Shown here piece after piece: positions 17,835-26,797 of a stretch of 64,000 nt of DNA; the stretch's first letter is position 1; each line of letters starts with the position of its first letter. The position numbers and the translations under genes were made by a program. The stretch lies in contig CASEFA010000005.1 of the NCBI GenBank assembly GCA_949287095.1, forward strand, positions 59,406 through 123,405, in the 5' to 3' direction. The stretch comes from an uncultured Bacillota bacterium. GTDB lineage: Bacteria; Bacillota; Clostridia; Peptostreptococcales; Anaerovoracaceae. The notes below the pieces were generated by a model. It saw only the letters and a list, made by a program, of their open reading frames with translations. It had not been told where the DNA came from and searched no databases.

Positions 17835-18848
17835 TTAATTTCCACTAACCTCTTTTCCTATTACGTAAGACCATCCTCTTGGCAATGCAACAGAATAAGC
17901 CCAGTAACCTTCTACAACACAGTCATATGGTGCAACTATTTTATCTATCTCGTTTCCGAACAAATCCGTAACAATTGCCAGTGTCTCCCCCTTTTTTACT
18001 CTTTCGCCTCCTTTTTTCAGAGGTTTATGTATGCCTCCATGCTTTGTGAACAGAAATTCTATCTGAAGGTGAAGGTGATTATTGTACTCAACAGGATCTT
18101 CCTCAAGAATATTTAGATACTTCATCACATTAACAATTCCATTTTCAAGAATATCTATGTTCTTTTCCCGCTGATCAAGTCGTGTCACCTGTCCACCAAT
18201 TTCCGGTAAAATGACTGGAACATGCACAGAATACGCATTTTCATCCATGATTCCATTTTTAGGATCATATTCAGATTCGTCTATCTGCCAAAGCTTTTCA
18301 ATACCAAAAGCTTCTGCCATTTCCTGAGAAATACGACTTACTTCGTCACCGCAGTGCATGTAATCTGTAATCGGCTCTAAGTACAGATAGTTTCCACCTC
18401 CGTGTATCGTAATAACCGCAGTAGATTTTTTGATAAACCGAGTAAAATAAAAATCAGCAATGCATTTTGTTAAACTTCCTATATCATTTCCAGGGTAGCT
18501 GCGGTTTAAATCTAACGGAACCATGTCCTGCGTTCCGTATCTTCGAAGTTCTGCAAAAGCATCTACATTTAAGACAGGAATCGCCACCAAGGTCCCTCTC
18601 ATTTTCTGAGGATCAATGGAGTTAAATACTCGAATAATTCCCTCAGCACCTTCATGTTCATCTCCATGATGACAGGCATCCACTAAAAGTATAGGACCAT
18701 CTTTCTTTCCTGATGCAATCATAACTGGTATATCAATCCACGATCCGTTTGCTCTTCTCGCAAAGTGGATTACACCGCATTTTTTTATACCGCGATCTTT
18801 AATCGCATCCTCCATTACAAAATCATATAACTCAAATGTAGGCTTCAT
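17835..18848 (-). CDS. AstE/AspA-family zinc deacylase, copy 1
   Basis: A 337-residue metal-dependent amidohydrolase of the succinylglutamate desuccinylase/aspartoacylase (M14-like) family. The zinc motif is CHHGDEHEG near residue 52, the third ligand is in TIHGGGNYL and the catalytic Glu in LPEIGGQV. A C-terminal beta-barrel-like domain (HGGIHKPLKKGGERVKKGE) resembles that of DoeB-type N-acetyl-diaminobutyrate deacetylases. It shares its architecture with the adjacent paralogue (12-bp gap). Family members cleave N-acyl groups from amino acids. It is the last gene of the unit that starts with a substrate-binding protein and Dpp transporter, so it likely processes the imported compound. The substrate is unknown. 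Confidence 0.85.
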   Translation of the reverse strand: MKPTFELYDFVMEDAIKDRGIKKCGVIHFARRANGSWIDIPVMIASGKKDGPILLVDACHHGDEHEGAEGIIRVFNSIDPQKMRGTLVAIPVLNVDAFAELRRYGTQDMVPLDLNRSYPGNDIGSLTKCIADFYFTRFIKKSTAVITIHGGGNYLYLEPITDYMHCGDEVSRISQEMAEAFGIEKLWQIDESEYDPKNGIMDENAYSVHVPVILPEIGGQVTRLDQREKNIDILENGIVNVMKYLNILEEDPVEYNNHLHLQIEFLFTKHGGIHKPLKKGGERVKKGETLAIVTDLFGNEIDKIVAPYDCVVEGYWAYSVALPRGWSYVIGKEVSGN

Positions 18849-18860
18849 TCTAACTCCCCC

Positions 18861-19859
18861 TTACTTTTCTTCTACAGACTTTCCTAACATGTATACCCAA
18901 TTGTATGGCTGGCATACAGGTGTTGTCCATATACCCATAACAACACCATCAAACGGAGCTATAACTTCTTCAATTATATTCCCAAAAATATCAGTTATTA
19001 CTGACAAGCGGTCTCCTTCTTTGACCATATCCCCACACGACTTTTCCGGTTTATGAAGTCCTCCCTTCTTATTTGTAATATATGCCATTTCGATATGATA
19101 CAGGGGCTCCTTCTCTTTAACTTTACCATCTAGAATCCCGAAATAACGTAATATATTACATATTCCTTCACTTATTCTTGCAGGATCTGTGGATCTGTAT
19201 TTCCTGCGGTTAACCTGTCCTCCTATTTCTGCAGTTACTACAGGCACTCCACAGAGATACCCTATTTCATCCAAAACTCCGTTTTTTTCATCGCAAACAT
19301 TATTTTGCCACAGGCCCTGAAAACCCATAGCACGCGCCATATGCTCCGATGTTTCAGATATACTATCTCCGTAATGCTGATAGAGAGTGACAGGCATGAG
19401 GTCCAAATTATTTCCACCTCCATGTAACGTAACTACACCATCTACTTTTTTAACAAGCTCTTCTATGTAATATCTCGCAATTTGATGAGTTACAGTTCCA
19501 TTTAACTGTCCAGGGAAAATTCTATTCATATCCTGCGGTACAAAATCAAGTTTGCCCGAACGATCTACCGCCACAAATGCCTCAGGGTTCAGAACCGGAA
19601 TTCCAACAAATGCACCTTTCATTTCATGCGGATTGAGTTTTTTCCATGTCTCAATTATACCTTCTGCCCCTTCTATTTCATCACCATGTGTACAAGCGTC
19701 TGCTAAAATTATCGGCCCATCTTCTTCACCTATTGCCATAACTATAGGTAAACAAATCGACGATCCATCGGCCTTCTCTGCAAACTTTATATATCCATTT
19801 TCTTTACGTCCCCTAAGCTTCATTTCGTTTTCTAAATTGAAAGATTCATAAACATTCAT
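18861..19859 (-). CDS. AstE/AspA-family zinc deacylase, copy 2
   Basis: A 332-residue paralogue of the neighbouring deacylase, with zinc motif CTHGDEIEG, third ligand in TLHGGGNNL and catalytic Glu in TAEIGGQV, and the same C-terminal domain (KGGLHKPEKSCGDMVKEGD). The ATG at 19859 is chosen because GGGAGG lies 7 nt before it and the site falls just after the stop of the ABC ATPase gene. An upstream in-frame start would overlap that gene. Two diverged copies in one operon suggest two related substrates, a hetero-oligomer, or successive cleavage steps; the sequence does not decide between them. Confidence 0.85.
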   Translation of the reverse strand: MNVYESFNLENEMKLRGRKENGYIKFAEKADGSSICLPIVMAIGEEDGPIILADACTHGDEIEGAEGIIETWKKLNPHEMKGAFVGIPVLNPEAFVAVDRSGKLDFVPQDMNRIFPGQLNGTVTHQIARYYIEELVKKVDGVVTLHGGGNNLDLMPVTLYQHYGDSISETSEHMARAMGFQGLWQNNVCDEKNGVLDEIGYLCGVPVVTAEIGGQVNRRKYRSTDPARISEGICNILRYFGILDGKVKEKEPLYHIEMAYITNKKGGLHKPEKSCGDMVKEGDRLSVITDIFGNIIEEVIAPFDGVVMGIWTTPVCQPYNWVYMLGKSVEEK

Positions 19860-19878
19860 GATTTTACCTCCCTTTTCT

Positions 19879-20841
19879 TTACTCATATAAGTTACAAGCT
19901 ACAAAATGACCTGGTTCCACTTCCTTTAATGTAATCTGTTCAGATACGCATTCAGGTCTGCAATACGGACACCTTGCCGCAAAACGGCATCCGGGTTTTG
20001 GGTTTATAGGACTTGTGACCTCGCCTTTAAGCATATCACTTTCCAACATTTTACGGCTAAGATCAACAGACGGAATTGCTTTAAGCAGTGCTTTTGTATA
20101 CGGATGAAGCGGCTGAGAGAACAGCTGATCCGTTTCTGCTTTCTCTACACATTCCCCTAGGTACATCACAAGTATCTCATCGCTTATATGCTTTACTACA
20201 CTCAAATCGTGTGTAATAAATAAATAAGTCAACCCTCTTTCTTCCTGAAGATCCATTAAAAGATTCAAAACCTGGGCCTGTATTGACACATCTAAGGCCG
20301 AAACTGGCTCATCACAAACGATAAACTCGGGTTCTACAGCTAATGCACGTGCAATTCCTATCCTTTGTCTCCTCCCTCCATCTAGCTCGTGCGGATACGC
20401 ATTAATTAATCTCTCGGCAAGGCCTACTGTATTCATATACTCTCTGACCCGTTCTTCAATCTGCTTTTTGCCTTTCAATAGCTTACACACTTTAATTGGT
20501 TCTGTGATTATTTCACTTACCGACATTCTCGGATTGAGGGAACTATAAGGGTCTTGAAAAATGAGCTGCATTTTTTTACGCATTTCAAACATTTTTCGAT
20601 TGCCATAACTAACAATGTTATTCCCTTCATATAATATCTCTCCCTCTGTAGGTTCGATTAAGCGTAATAACGTCCTGCCTAGTGTGGATTTTCCGCACCC
20701 TGATTCGCCGACAACTCCAAGTGTTTTCCCTTTGATTATTTCAAAGTTGACATTATCTACAGCATGAAGCATACCCTTTTTTGTCTTGAAATACTTTTTC
20801 AGATGCCTTACCTCGATTAGTTTTTCTTCACTTCCAATCAT
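19879..20841 (-). CDS. Oligopeptide/dipeptide ABC transporter ATPase, DppF type
   Basis: A 320-residue ATP-binding subunit with Walker A GESGCGKST, Q-loop QLIFQDPYSSLNPRM, signature ELDGGRRQR (Asp in place of the usual Ser), Walker B FIVCDEPVSALD and the C-terminal four-cysteine oligopeptide-transporter extension (GCRFAARCPYCRPEC). The ATG at 20841 overlaps the stop of the partner ATPase as ATGA and has GGAGG 9 nt upstream, so translation is coupled. It works with the adjacent DppD-type ATPase to drive import through the two permeases. Confidence 0.92.
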   Translation of the reverse strand: MIGSEEKLIEVRHLKKYFKTKKGMLHAVDNVNFEIIKGKTLGVVGESGCGKSTLGRTLLRLIEPTEGEILYEGNNIVSYGNRKMFEMRKKMQLIFQDPYSSLNPRMSVSEIITEPIKVCKLLKGKKQIEERVREYMNTVGLAERLINAYPHELDGGRRQRIGIARALAVEPEFIVCDEPVSALDVSIQAQVLNLLMDLQEERGLTYLFITHDLSVVKHISDEILVMYLGECVEKAETDQLFSQPLHPYTKALLKAIPSVDLSRKMLESDMLKGEVTSPINPKPGCRFAARCPYCRPECVSEQITLKEVEPGHFVACNLYE

Positions 20842-21827
20842 ATGCCCCCACCTCCATTTTGATTGCCAAACAAATGGCATCGTATTTTATGTCCGTTACC
20901 TAAATCAACGTACTCAGGTACAGTGGTTTTACACATTTCCCAACAGTTTGGACATCTAGGATGAAATTTACATCCCTCAGGCAGTGCAGATGGATCAGGC
21001 ATCAACCCGTCAATTGGTGACAATCTGCTTACATCACTGTTTAAATCAGGTATCGATCCAAACAATCCTTTGGTATATGGATGATGATCTTTCCCTTTGA
21101 AAATGTCCTCTAAAGAACCAACTTCTATGATTTCTCCCGCATACATAATGCCAACTTTTTCACATATTTCCGCAACTACACCAAGATCATGTGTAATAAG
21201 AATCATTGCGGTTTTTAATTCTTTCTTCAATTGATTCATCATATGAAGAACCTGCGCCTGTATCGTTACATCTAAAGCGGTTGTCGGTTCATCCGCCAAA
21301 AGCAATTTAGGTTCACATGCTAAAGATATTGCTATAACAACTCGCTGTTTCATACCGCCGGAGAACTGATGAGGATACTCTTTTTTTCGTTCCGGTGGTA
21401 TACCCACCATCTTAAGCATTTCTTCAACTCTTTGACTGATTTCATCTTTACTCAGCTCCTTCCTATGAAGTAGGAGCGCTTCTCCAATCTGATCCTCGAT
21501 AGTCAATAACGGATTTAAGCTTGTCATAGGGTCCTGGAATATCATGGCAATTTTATTCCCCTGTATTTCCCTGATAAGCTTCTCATTAGCACCAACTAAT
21601 TCTTCTCCTTCAAACAGAATGCTACCTTCGGTAATTTTACCTACTTTGGGTGGTAGTATGTTCAATATGCTTAATGCTAATGTAGTTTTACCTGCGCCTG
21701 TTTCGCCTACCAGCCCAAGAGTCTCTCCTTCACTCAAGTTTAAATCCACGCCGTTAACTGCATAAACTGTTTCTTCATCAGTCTGATATACAACGTGAAG
21801 ATTCTTAATCTGTAATAACTCATTCAT
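20838..21827 (-). CDS. Oligopeptide/dipeptide ABC transporter ATPase, DppD type
   Basis: A 329-residue ATP-binding subunit with Walker A GETGAGKTT, Q-loop MIFQDPMTSLNP, signature FSGGMKQR, Walker B LLLADEPTTALD and switch His in LITHDLGVV. The C-terminal cysteine cluster (GCKFHPRCPNCWEMC) is the iron-sulfur-like extension of Dpp/Opp ATPases. It is fourth in the transporter unit, 19 bp after the DppC-type permease. Confidence 0.92.
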   Translation of the reverse strand: MNELLQIKNLHVVYQTDEETVYAVNGVDLNLSEGETLGLVGETGAGKTTLALSILNILPPKVGKITEGSILFEGEELVGANEKLIREIQGNKIAMIFQDPMTSLNPLLTIEDQIGEALLLHRKELSKDEISQRVEEMLKMVGIPPERKKEYPHQFSGGMKQRVVIAISLACEPKLLLADEPTTALDVTIQAQVLHMMNQLKKELKTAMILITHDLGVVAEICEKVGIMYAGEIIEVGSLEDIFKGKDHHPYTKGLFGSIPDLNSDVSRLSPIDGLMPDPSALPEGCKFHPRCPNCWEMCKTTVPEYVDLGNGHKIRCHLFGNQNGGGGI

Positions 21828-21846
21828 AACTTTACACCTGCCAGTA

Positions 21847-22719
21847 TTAGTTTTTCATTCTTGGATCCAGAGCATCTCTTAATCCATCTCCAATCAGGTT
21901 AAGCGCCATAACAGAAAGAACTATAGCTATACCCGGTATAATAACAAGATTCGGGTCATTTCGCATAAATGACTTCGCTTCCGAAAGCATAGAACCCCAC
22001 TCAGGTGTCGGAGCTTGAATTCCCAAACCAATAAAACTTAATGCGGCAATTGACATTATAGCCATGCCAATTTCTAAAGTCGCCTGAACAATTATAGGCC
22101 CTATACTATTTGGAATTACATGTTTTAATATTATTCTTTTGTGAGGTGTTCCGCATGCACGTGCTGCTTCTATAAAATCTTGCCCTCTAATTGAAAGAAC
22201 TGTAGAGCGAACCACCCTTGCAAACCATGGGGTAGATGCAACAACCATAGCAATTATTAAATTCTGCAATCCTGCACCTAATGCTGCTACGATAGCAACT
22301 GCCATAATTGTCTGAGGTAATGAAAGAAAGATATCCATAATCCTCATCAGTACATTGTCAACCACGCCTCCAAAATAACCTGCAGATGATCCAATAATCG
22401 CTCCTAGACATAAGGATATTACAACGGTTAAAATACCAACTAAAAGCGACATCCTTCCGCCAAATATTACACGAGCAAACAAATCACGGCCATAATGGTC
22501 AGTACCAAATATATGTTCCGCGCTTGGTCCTTGCATTTTATTGTAAACATCTTGTGCAATTACATCTTCTTCATAACTGACCAAAAGCGGCGCAAAAACA
22601 GCCAATCCAACCAATATTATTAAGAGAATCAGTCCAAATACGGCAAGTTTATTCTTTTTAAATCGGAACCATATCGCTTGTAACTGACTTCTTTTTTTTA
22701 ATGTTCCTGCTTTTTCCAT
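21847..22719 (-). CDS. ABC transporter permease, DppC type
   Basis: A 290-residue inner-membrane permease with an N-terminal extended cytoplasmic tail and six membrane spans. It has the EAA-loop EAARACGTPHKRIILKHVIPN that docks on the ATPase and the conserved GTDHYGRDLFARVIFGGR near residue 75 typical of DppC/OppC. It pairs with the DppB-type subunit 15 bp upstream. A good AGGAGG site precedes the ATG. Confidence 0.92.
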   Translation of the reverse strand: MEKAGTLKKRSQLQAIWFRFKKNKLAVFGLILLIILVGLAVFAPLLVSYEEDVIAQDVYNKMQGPSAEHIFGTDHYGRDLFARVIFGGRMSLLVGILTVVISLCLGAIIGSSAGYFGGVVDNVLMRIMDIFLSLPQTIMAVAIVAALGAGLQNLIIAMVVASTPWFARVVRSTVLSIRGQDFIEAARACGTPHKRIILKHVIPNSIGPIIVQATLEIGMAIMSIAALSFIGLGIQAPTPEWGSMLSEAKSFMRNDPNLVIIPGIAIVLSVMALNLIGDGLRDALDPRMKN

Positions 22720-22734
22720 GCTATTCCTCCTCTC

Positions 22735-23664
22735 TCATCCTTTCAACCGGTCTCGTACACGAGGATCTATGAAGCTATAAGTAATATCAATTAGCAAGTT
22801 TACAATACTTATGCATACCGCTATAAACAGTATTCCTCCCATAACTACCGGTGTATTTTTCACATAAAGAGAGTTAAGAATTAACGTACCTAGACCTGGC
22901 ATGGCAAACACGTTTTCTATAATTATCGTACCTCCCATTAAATTACCAAAATTCAAGCCTACCAATGTTACAACCGGCAATAGAGCGTTTCTTATTGCAT
23001 GGTGAAAAATCACCCTTTTCTCATCAGCACCTTTTGCTCGTGCCGTACGTATATAATCTTGTCTAACAACTTCTAACATACTTGACCTTGTCATTCTCAG
23101 CAATGACGCCATCATTACAGAAGCTAAAGTAATACATGGCAATATAAAATTCTGCCACGAATCAACTCCCGTTGCAGGAAGTATGTTTAGTGTTAAGGAA
23201 AAGAGCAATACTAACAGTAAGCCTAACCAGAATGATGGTACCGAAGCTAGTATAAAGGCTGAGAAAACGCAAAGCGTATCCAAGAACGAATACTGCTTCA
23301 CAGCCGAAACAATACCCAAAGGAACACCCACGATTGTCATAATTGCTGTAGCAATAAATGCTAAAGTAAGTGTGGTAGGTATTCTGCTACCAATTTCTTC
23401 TAACACAGGCAGATCCGATACCCATGAAACGCCGAAATCTCCATGTATTAATCCTGCCATATAGTCAAAATATCTTTGAAAGAAAGGATCATTTAATCCC
23501 AACTCATCTCTCATTGCCTGAATGGCTTCATCCTCAACATACTCTCCCAAGATGAGTCTGGCCGGATCTCCCGGCGTCAGACTCATAATAGCAAAGATAA
23601 TAAATGAAATGCCTATCAGTACAGGAATCATCATCAGAAGTCGTTTTCCTATAAACTTCAACAT
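22735..23664 (-). CDS. ABC transporter permease, DppB type
   Basis: A 309-residue permease with six membrane helices, the N-terminal signature IIFAIMSLTPGDPARLILGE of DppB/OppB and the ATPase-docking loop RTARAKGADEKRVIFHHAIRN. It is second in the unit, 20 bp after the substrate-binding protein gene. In the Dpp/Opp/Nik family such pairs move peptides, opines, nickel chelates or glutathione, so the ligand cannot be fixed from the permease alone. Confidence 0.92.
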   Translation of the reverse strand: MLKFIGKRLLMMIPVLIGISFIIFAIMSLTPGDPARLILGEYVEDEAIQAMRDELGLNDPFFQRYFDYMAGLIHGDFGVSWVSDLPVLEEIGSRIPTTLTLAFIATAIMTIVGVPLGIVSAVKQYSFLDTLCVFSAFILASVPSFWLGLLLVLLFSLTLNILPATGVDSWQNFILPCITLASVMMASLLRMTRSSMLEVVRQDYIRTARAKGADEKRVIFHHAIRNALLPVVTLVGLNFGNLMGGTIIIENVFAMPGLGTLILNSLYVKNTPVVMGGILFIAVCISIVNLLIDITYSFIDPRVRDRLKG

Positions 23665-23684
23665 AACCCTGTCACCTCTTAACG

Positions 23685-25208
23685 TTACCAGCTATAATCA
23701 AATACATGATATCTTGCTAGATCGTCAGGAACTACACCCTTGAGATCTTTATTGCAGATTATGGTATTCATTCGTATGAACAACGGGCAAATTACGGAAT
23801 GATCTACAATGTACTGTGCAAGGTTTGTATAGGCTTCCTGTCTTACTTCCTTATCTGTTGAGTAACGTCCCGTTTCAAGATATTCGTTTATTTCTGGCAC
23901 GTCAGTCAGCAGGTAATTGAAGCTTCCAGCCTCGCTTCCATGATATTCAACCCACTCATAATCAGCGTCTTTATAGCTTGCAATTAAACTTCCTACAGCG
24001 AGCTCATAGTCCATATTGTAATATACCTGGGTCATAAATACTCCTCGCTCTTGCTTAATGATATTCAAATTAATGCCTATCTCTTTAAGCTGCGACTGAA
24101 GAATTTCTGTAGGTCTTAGATACATAGGATCATCTGAAACATAAGTATCTACCGTGAGTCCATCCGGATATCCAGCCTCAACAACCAATTCTTTAGCTCT
24201 TTCAATATCCTGTTCTTTTGTCTTTATATTTTCATCATAGCCAAATACTGTTGGCGGGAACGGATTGCTGATTGCCAAAGCGTTTCCTCCAAAGCTTCCC
24301 TCAACTATTGCTTCTCTATCAACGGTAAGACAAACAGCTTCTCTAAGTCTTTCATCAGCAAATCTTCCCTCTGCATTATTAAAAGCAATATAGAAAGTAC
24401 CTGCTTGGTATGTCTCATAGCACGCTAAATTATCTGAATTGATAAGGTTCTCACGATCCGAAGAGTCAGGATCTTCCATAAAATCTGCTTCACCGGTTTC
24501 TAATGCTATGGCTGCGGTATTTGCATTAGGAATAATCTTGAAGGTAATTTTCTTGATTGCAGGACTTCCTCTCCAATAATCTTCATTGGCCACAAGAACA
24601 ACATTATCCCCTGTTTCCCAACTTTCAAACTGATAAGGACCCGAATAAACTGGTGCGCGTCCAAAAGCTTCATCGCCCATTTCTTCTACTGCCTTCTGAG
24701 ATGTAATGAATGTATGTGAACCCAGTAAACATTCCAAAATCGGTTCATATGCATGTTTTAAATGTAAATCCACAGTATAATCATCCACCTTCTCAGCCTC
24801 TTTCATTGCGGTTGTAGAAAGTACTGTAATTGGATTTGCAATAGCTCTGTTCAATGAATAAACAACATCATCTGCAGTCATCATTTCTCCGTTATGGAAC
24901 TTTACATCCTCTCTAAGCTTAAAACGCACTGTTTGATTATCATTCAGAAATTCCCAAGATTCAGCTAAACCCGGTACAATATTTCCATCTTCATCTTTCA
25001 TAACAAGAGTATCTGCCATTTGGTTCAAGATTGACCAAGTCGATAAATCACTAACTGCACACCAGTCAAGAGAAGGCGGCTCTGATTTTACACGATAGAT
25101 CAAATCTGTTCTATCCTCTGTGGAGCTGCCTCCACTGTCACCACCACAACCAGTTAAATATGCTGTTAGCATCATAGCTATCAATACTACAGATATTAAC
25201 TTTCTCAT
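23685..25208 (-). CDS. ABC transporter substrate-binding lipoprotein, family 5
   Basis: A 507-residue extracytoplasmic binding protein of the DppA/OppA class. A short signal ends in the lipobox LTGC, followed by a Gly/Ser linker. The family core is visible in KLREDVKFHNGEMMTADDVVYSLNR and the later ADERLREAVCLTVDREAIV. The ATG at 25208 has AGGAG 8 nt upstream; a longer frame upstream lacks a site. It is the first gene of the transporter-deacylase unit and lies 57 bp from a sigma-54 promoter, so its expression should depend on the response regulator encoded just upstream. Confidence 0.92.
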   Translation of the reverse strand: MRKLISVVLIAMMLTAYLTGCGGDSGGSSTEDRTDLIYRVKSEPPSLDWCAVSDLSTWSILNQMADTLVMKDEDGNIVPGLAESWEFLNDNQTVRFKLREDVKFHNGEMMTADDVVYSLNRAIANPITVLSTTAMKEAEKVDDYTVDLHLKHAYEPILECLLGSHTFITSQKAVEEMGDEAFGRAPVYSGPYQFESWETGDNVVLVANEDYWRGSPAIKKITFKIIPNANTAAIALETGEADFMEDPDSSDRENLINSDNLACYETYQAGTFYIAFNNAEGRFADERLREAVCLTVDREAIVEGSFGGNALAISNPFPPTVFGYDENIKTKEQDIERAKELVVEAGYPDGLTVDTYVSDDPMYLRPTEILQSQLKEIGINLNIIKQERGVFMTQVYYNMDYELAVGSLIASYKDADYEWVEYHGSEAGSFNYLLTDVPEINEYLETGRYSTDKEVRQEAYTNLAQYIVDHSVICPLFIRMNTIICNKDLKGVVPDDLARYHVFDYSW

Positions 25209-25264
25209 CGCACTTTCTCCTTTCTTTTCTTTCAAGATATACCGCGGTTTTGCCAACTATATTT

Positions 25265-25280
25265 AGCAATTATTATGCCA
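25265..25280 (-). promoter_or_regulatory. Sigma-54 (-24/-12) promoter of the transporter operon
   Basis: On the minus strand the sequence reads TGGCATAATAATTGCT, matching TGGCACG-N4-TTGCW with the invariant GG and GC at the right spacing. It lies 57 bp before the binding-protein start codon and is nearly identical to two other sites in this block. Confidence 0.88.
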
Positions 25281-25354
25281 TTGAATATATTTCGAATTTT
25301 CCTTTGAATCAATTGGTTCCCGATACTGGTTGCGCCAATAAATTAATCGAAACA

Positions 25355-25389
25355 GCGGTAAAAAATGCCGTTTGTGCATTTTTTACCGC
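25355..25389. promoter_or_regulatory. Upstream activator palindrome, copy 1
   Basis: GCGGTAAAA (25355-25363), N17, TTTTACCGC (25381-25389). The perfect arms extend to 14 bp (GCGGTAAAAAATGC). The centre is 92 bp upstream of the sigma-54 promoter at 25265-25280, a usual distance for an NtrC-type enhancer. The lack of a T tract argues against a terminator for the response regulator gene. Confidence 0.8.
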
Positions 25390-25420
25390 CTTTAGCTAAA
25401 GATTCTGATGAAAATAATAC

Positions 25421-26797
25421 TCATCTTATCCCATACTCTTTTATTTTATTACGCAAACCCTTTTCACTAATGCCTAGCATTTCAGCAGTATTTTTTCGTG
25501 ATCCGTTATTTCTAGCTAAGGTTTCTATTATTACTTCTTTTTCTATCTCTTTCATTGTTTTGCCCACTAAATCCCGCATAAAAATGCCTTTATTTTCTTT
25601 GTCATAGCCGCTACTCCAACCTGCAACCTCTTCCGGTAAGTCCTCTATCTGAATTGTTTCATTTTCAGAAACTACAATAGCATGTTCAATTATATTTGCG
25701 AGTTCTCGAACATTTCCTGTATATGGATATGTCAGAAGTTTCCTTTCAACCTCCTTTGAAACGCCTATTACATTTTTTCCCACAATTCTGTTGTATTCCT
25801 CAATGAAATATTGAATTAGAAGCCTTATATCCTGTCTTCGTTCCGCCAAAGATGGAAGATGTATTTCCATTACGTTTAGCCGGAAATACAAATCCTTTCT
25901 GAAATCCCCCCTATCTACCATTTCTTTCAGATTTCTATTGGTTGCCGATATCACTCGAACATCGACCTTTATTTTCTCATTTGACCCTACAGGTGAAAAT
26001 TCTCTTTCCTGTAATACTCTTAAAAGTTTAGCCTGTAAGTTGTAGCTCATATCTCCTATTTCATCCAAAAAAATAGTTCCACCATCAGCATATGCAAATT
26101 TGCCTTTTCTATCATCCATTGCTCCCGTAAAGCTACCTTTTCTGTGTCCAAATAATTCTTCTTCTAACAAACCGTCTGGTATTGCTGCGCAATTGACCTC
26201 AACAAATTCTGCAAAACACCGCTTGCCCTGATTATGTATTGCGCGCGCTACAAGTTCCTTGCCGGTCCCACTTTCACCCGTAATTAAAACGTTAGTATCA
26301 ACATTTTTTAGCTTTTCTATGTAAGCAAACACTTTTCTCATAGCAGGACTGTTTCCAATTATTTTTACGCCTTCATAATCAAATTCAGTCTTCTGTTTTA
26401 GCTCGTTTGTTAAATACTCTACTGTTTCATTAAGTTCCTTATGCTCAAGAGTCTGTTTTATAATAAGATTCAATCCCTCTATATTCAGAGGTTTTGTAAC
26501 ATATGTATATGCTCCCTTACGCATTGCTTCTATTGTCGATTCAAGACTAAAATAGGCAGTCATAATTATTACTGCAACATCCTCATCAATTTCTTTTATC
26601 TTTTCAAGTACATCTATCCCGTTGTACTCACCCAAACGTAAATCCAAGAGACATATATCAAAGTGTTCAATGTTTATCCATTGCAAAGCTTCCGCAACAT
26701 CTGTCGTGGACTTTACGTCATATTCGTCCTCTAATGCAATTGCAAGAGTAGTACATATACTAAGTTCATCATCTAAAACCAATATTTTTTTACTCAT
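25421..26797 (-). CDS. Sigma-54-dependent response regulator, NtrC family
   Basis: A 458-residue enhancer-binding protein: receiver domain 1-120 with phosphoacceptor Asp in CLLDLRLGEYNG; AAA+ domain about 140-380 with Walker A GESGTGKE, the sigma-54 contact loop GSFTGA, and Walker B GGTIFLDEIGD; and a C-terminal Fis-type helix-turn-helix (NNGSRKNTAEMLGISEKGL). It overlaps the sensor kinase gene as ATGA, so the two form a coupled two-component pair. It is the obvious activator of the four -24/-12 promoters in this block, acting at the GCGGTAAAA palindromes; the sites are seen, the binding is inferred. Confidence 0.95.
   Translation of the reverse strand: MSKKILVLDDELSICTTLAIALEDEYDVKSTTDVAEALQWINIEHFDICLLDLRLGEYNGIDVLEKIKEIDEDVAVIIMTAYFSLESTIEAMRKGAYTYVTKPLNIEGLNLIIKQTLEHKELNETVEYLTNELKQKTEFDYEGVKIIGNSPAMRKVFAYIEKLKNVDTNVLITGESGTGKELVARAIHNQGKRCFAEFVEVNCAAIPDGLLEEELFGHRKGSFTGAMDDRKGKFAYADGGTIFLDEIGDMSYNLQAKLLRVLQEREFSPVGSNEKIKVDVRVISATNRNLKEMVDRGDFRKDLYFRLNVMEIHLPSLAERRQDIRLLIQYFIEEYNRIVGKNVIGVSKEVERKLLTYPYTGNVRELANIIEHAIVVSENETIQIEDLPEEVAGWSSGYDKENKGIFMRDLVGKTMKEIEKEVIIETLARNNGSRKNTAEMLGISEKGLRNKIKEYGIR

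Noticed and set aside
17835..19859. The two deacylases as true succinylglutamate desuccinylases (AstE) of arginine breakdown
   Set aside because: No other ast genes are present, and the C-terminal domain and context differ; only family-level assignment is safe.
25355..25389. Palindrome read as a terminator of the response regulator gene
   Set aside because: No T tract on the minus strand, and the same GCGGTAAAA-N17-TTTTACCGC form recurs at two other sigma-54 promoters, which favours an activator site.
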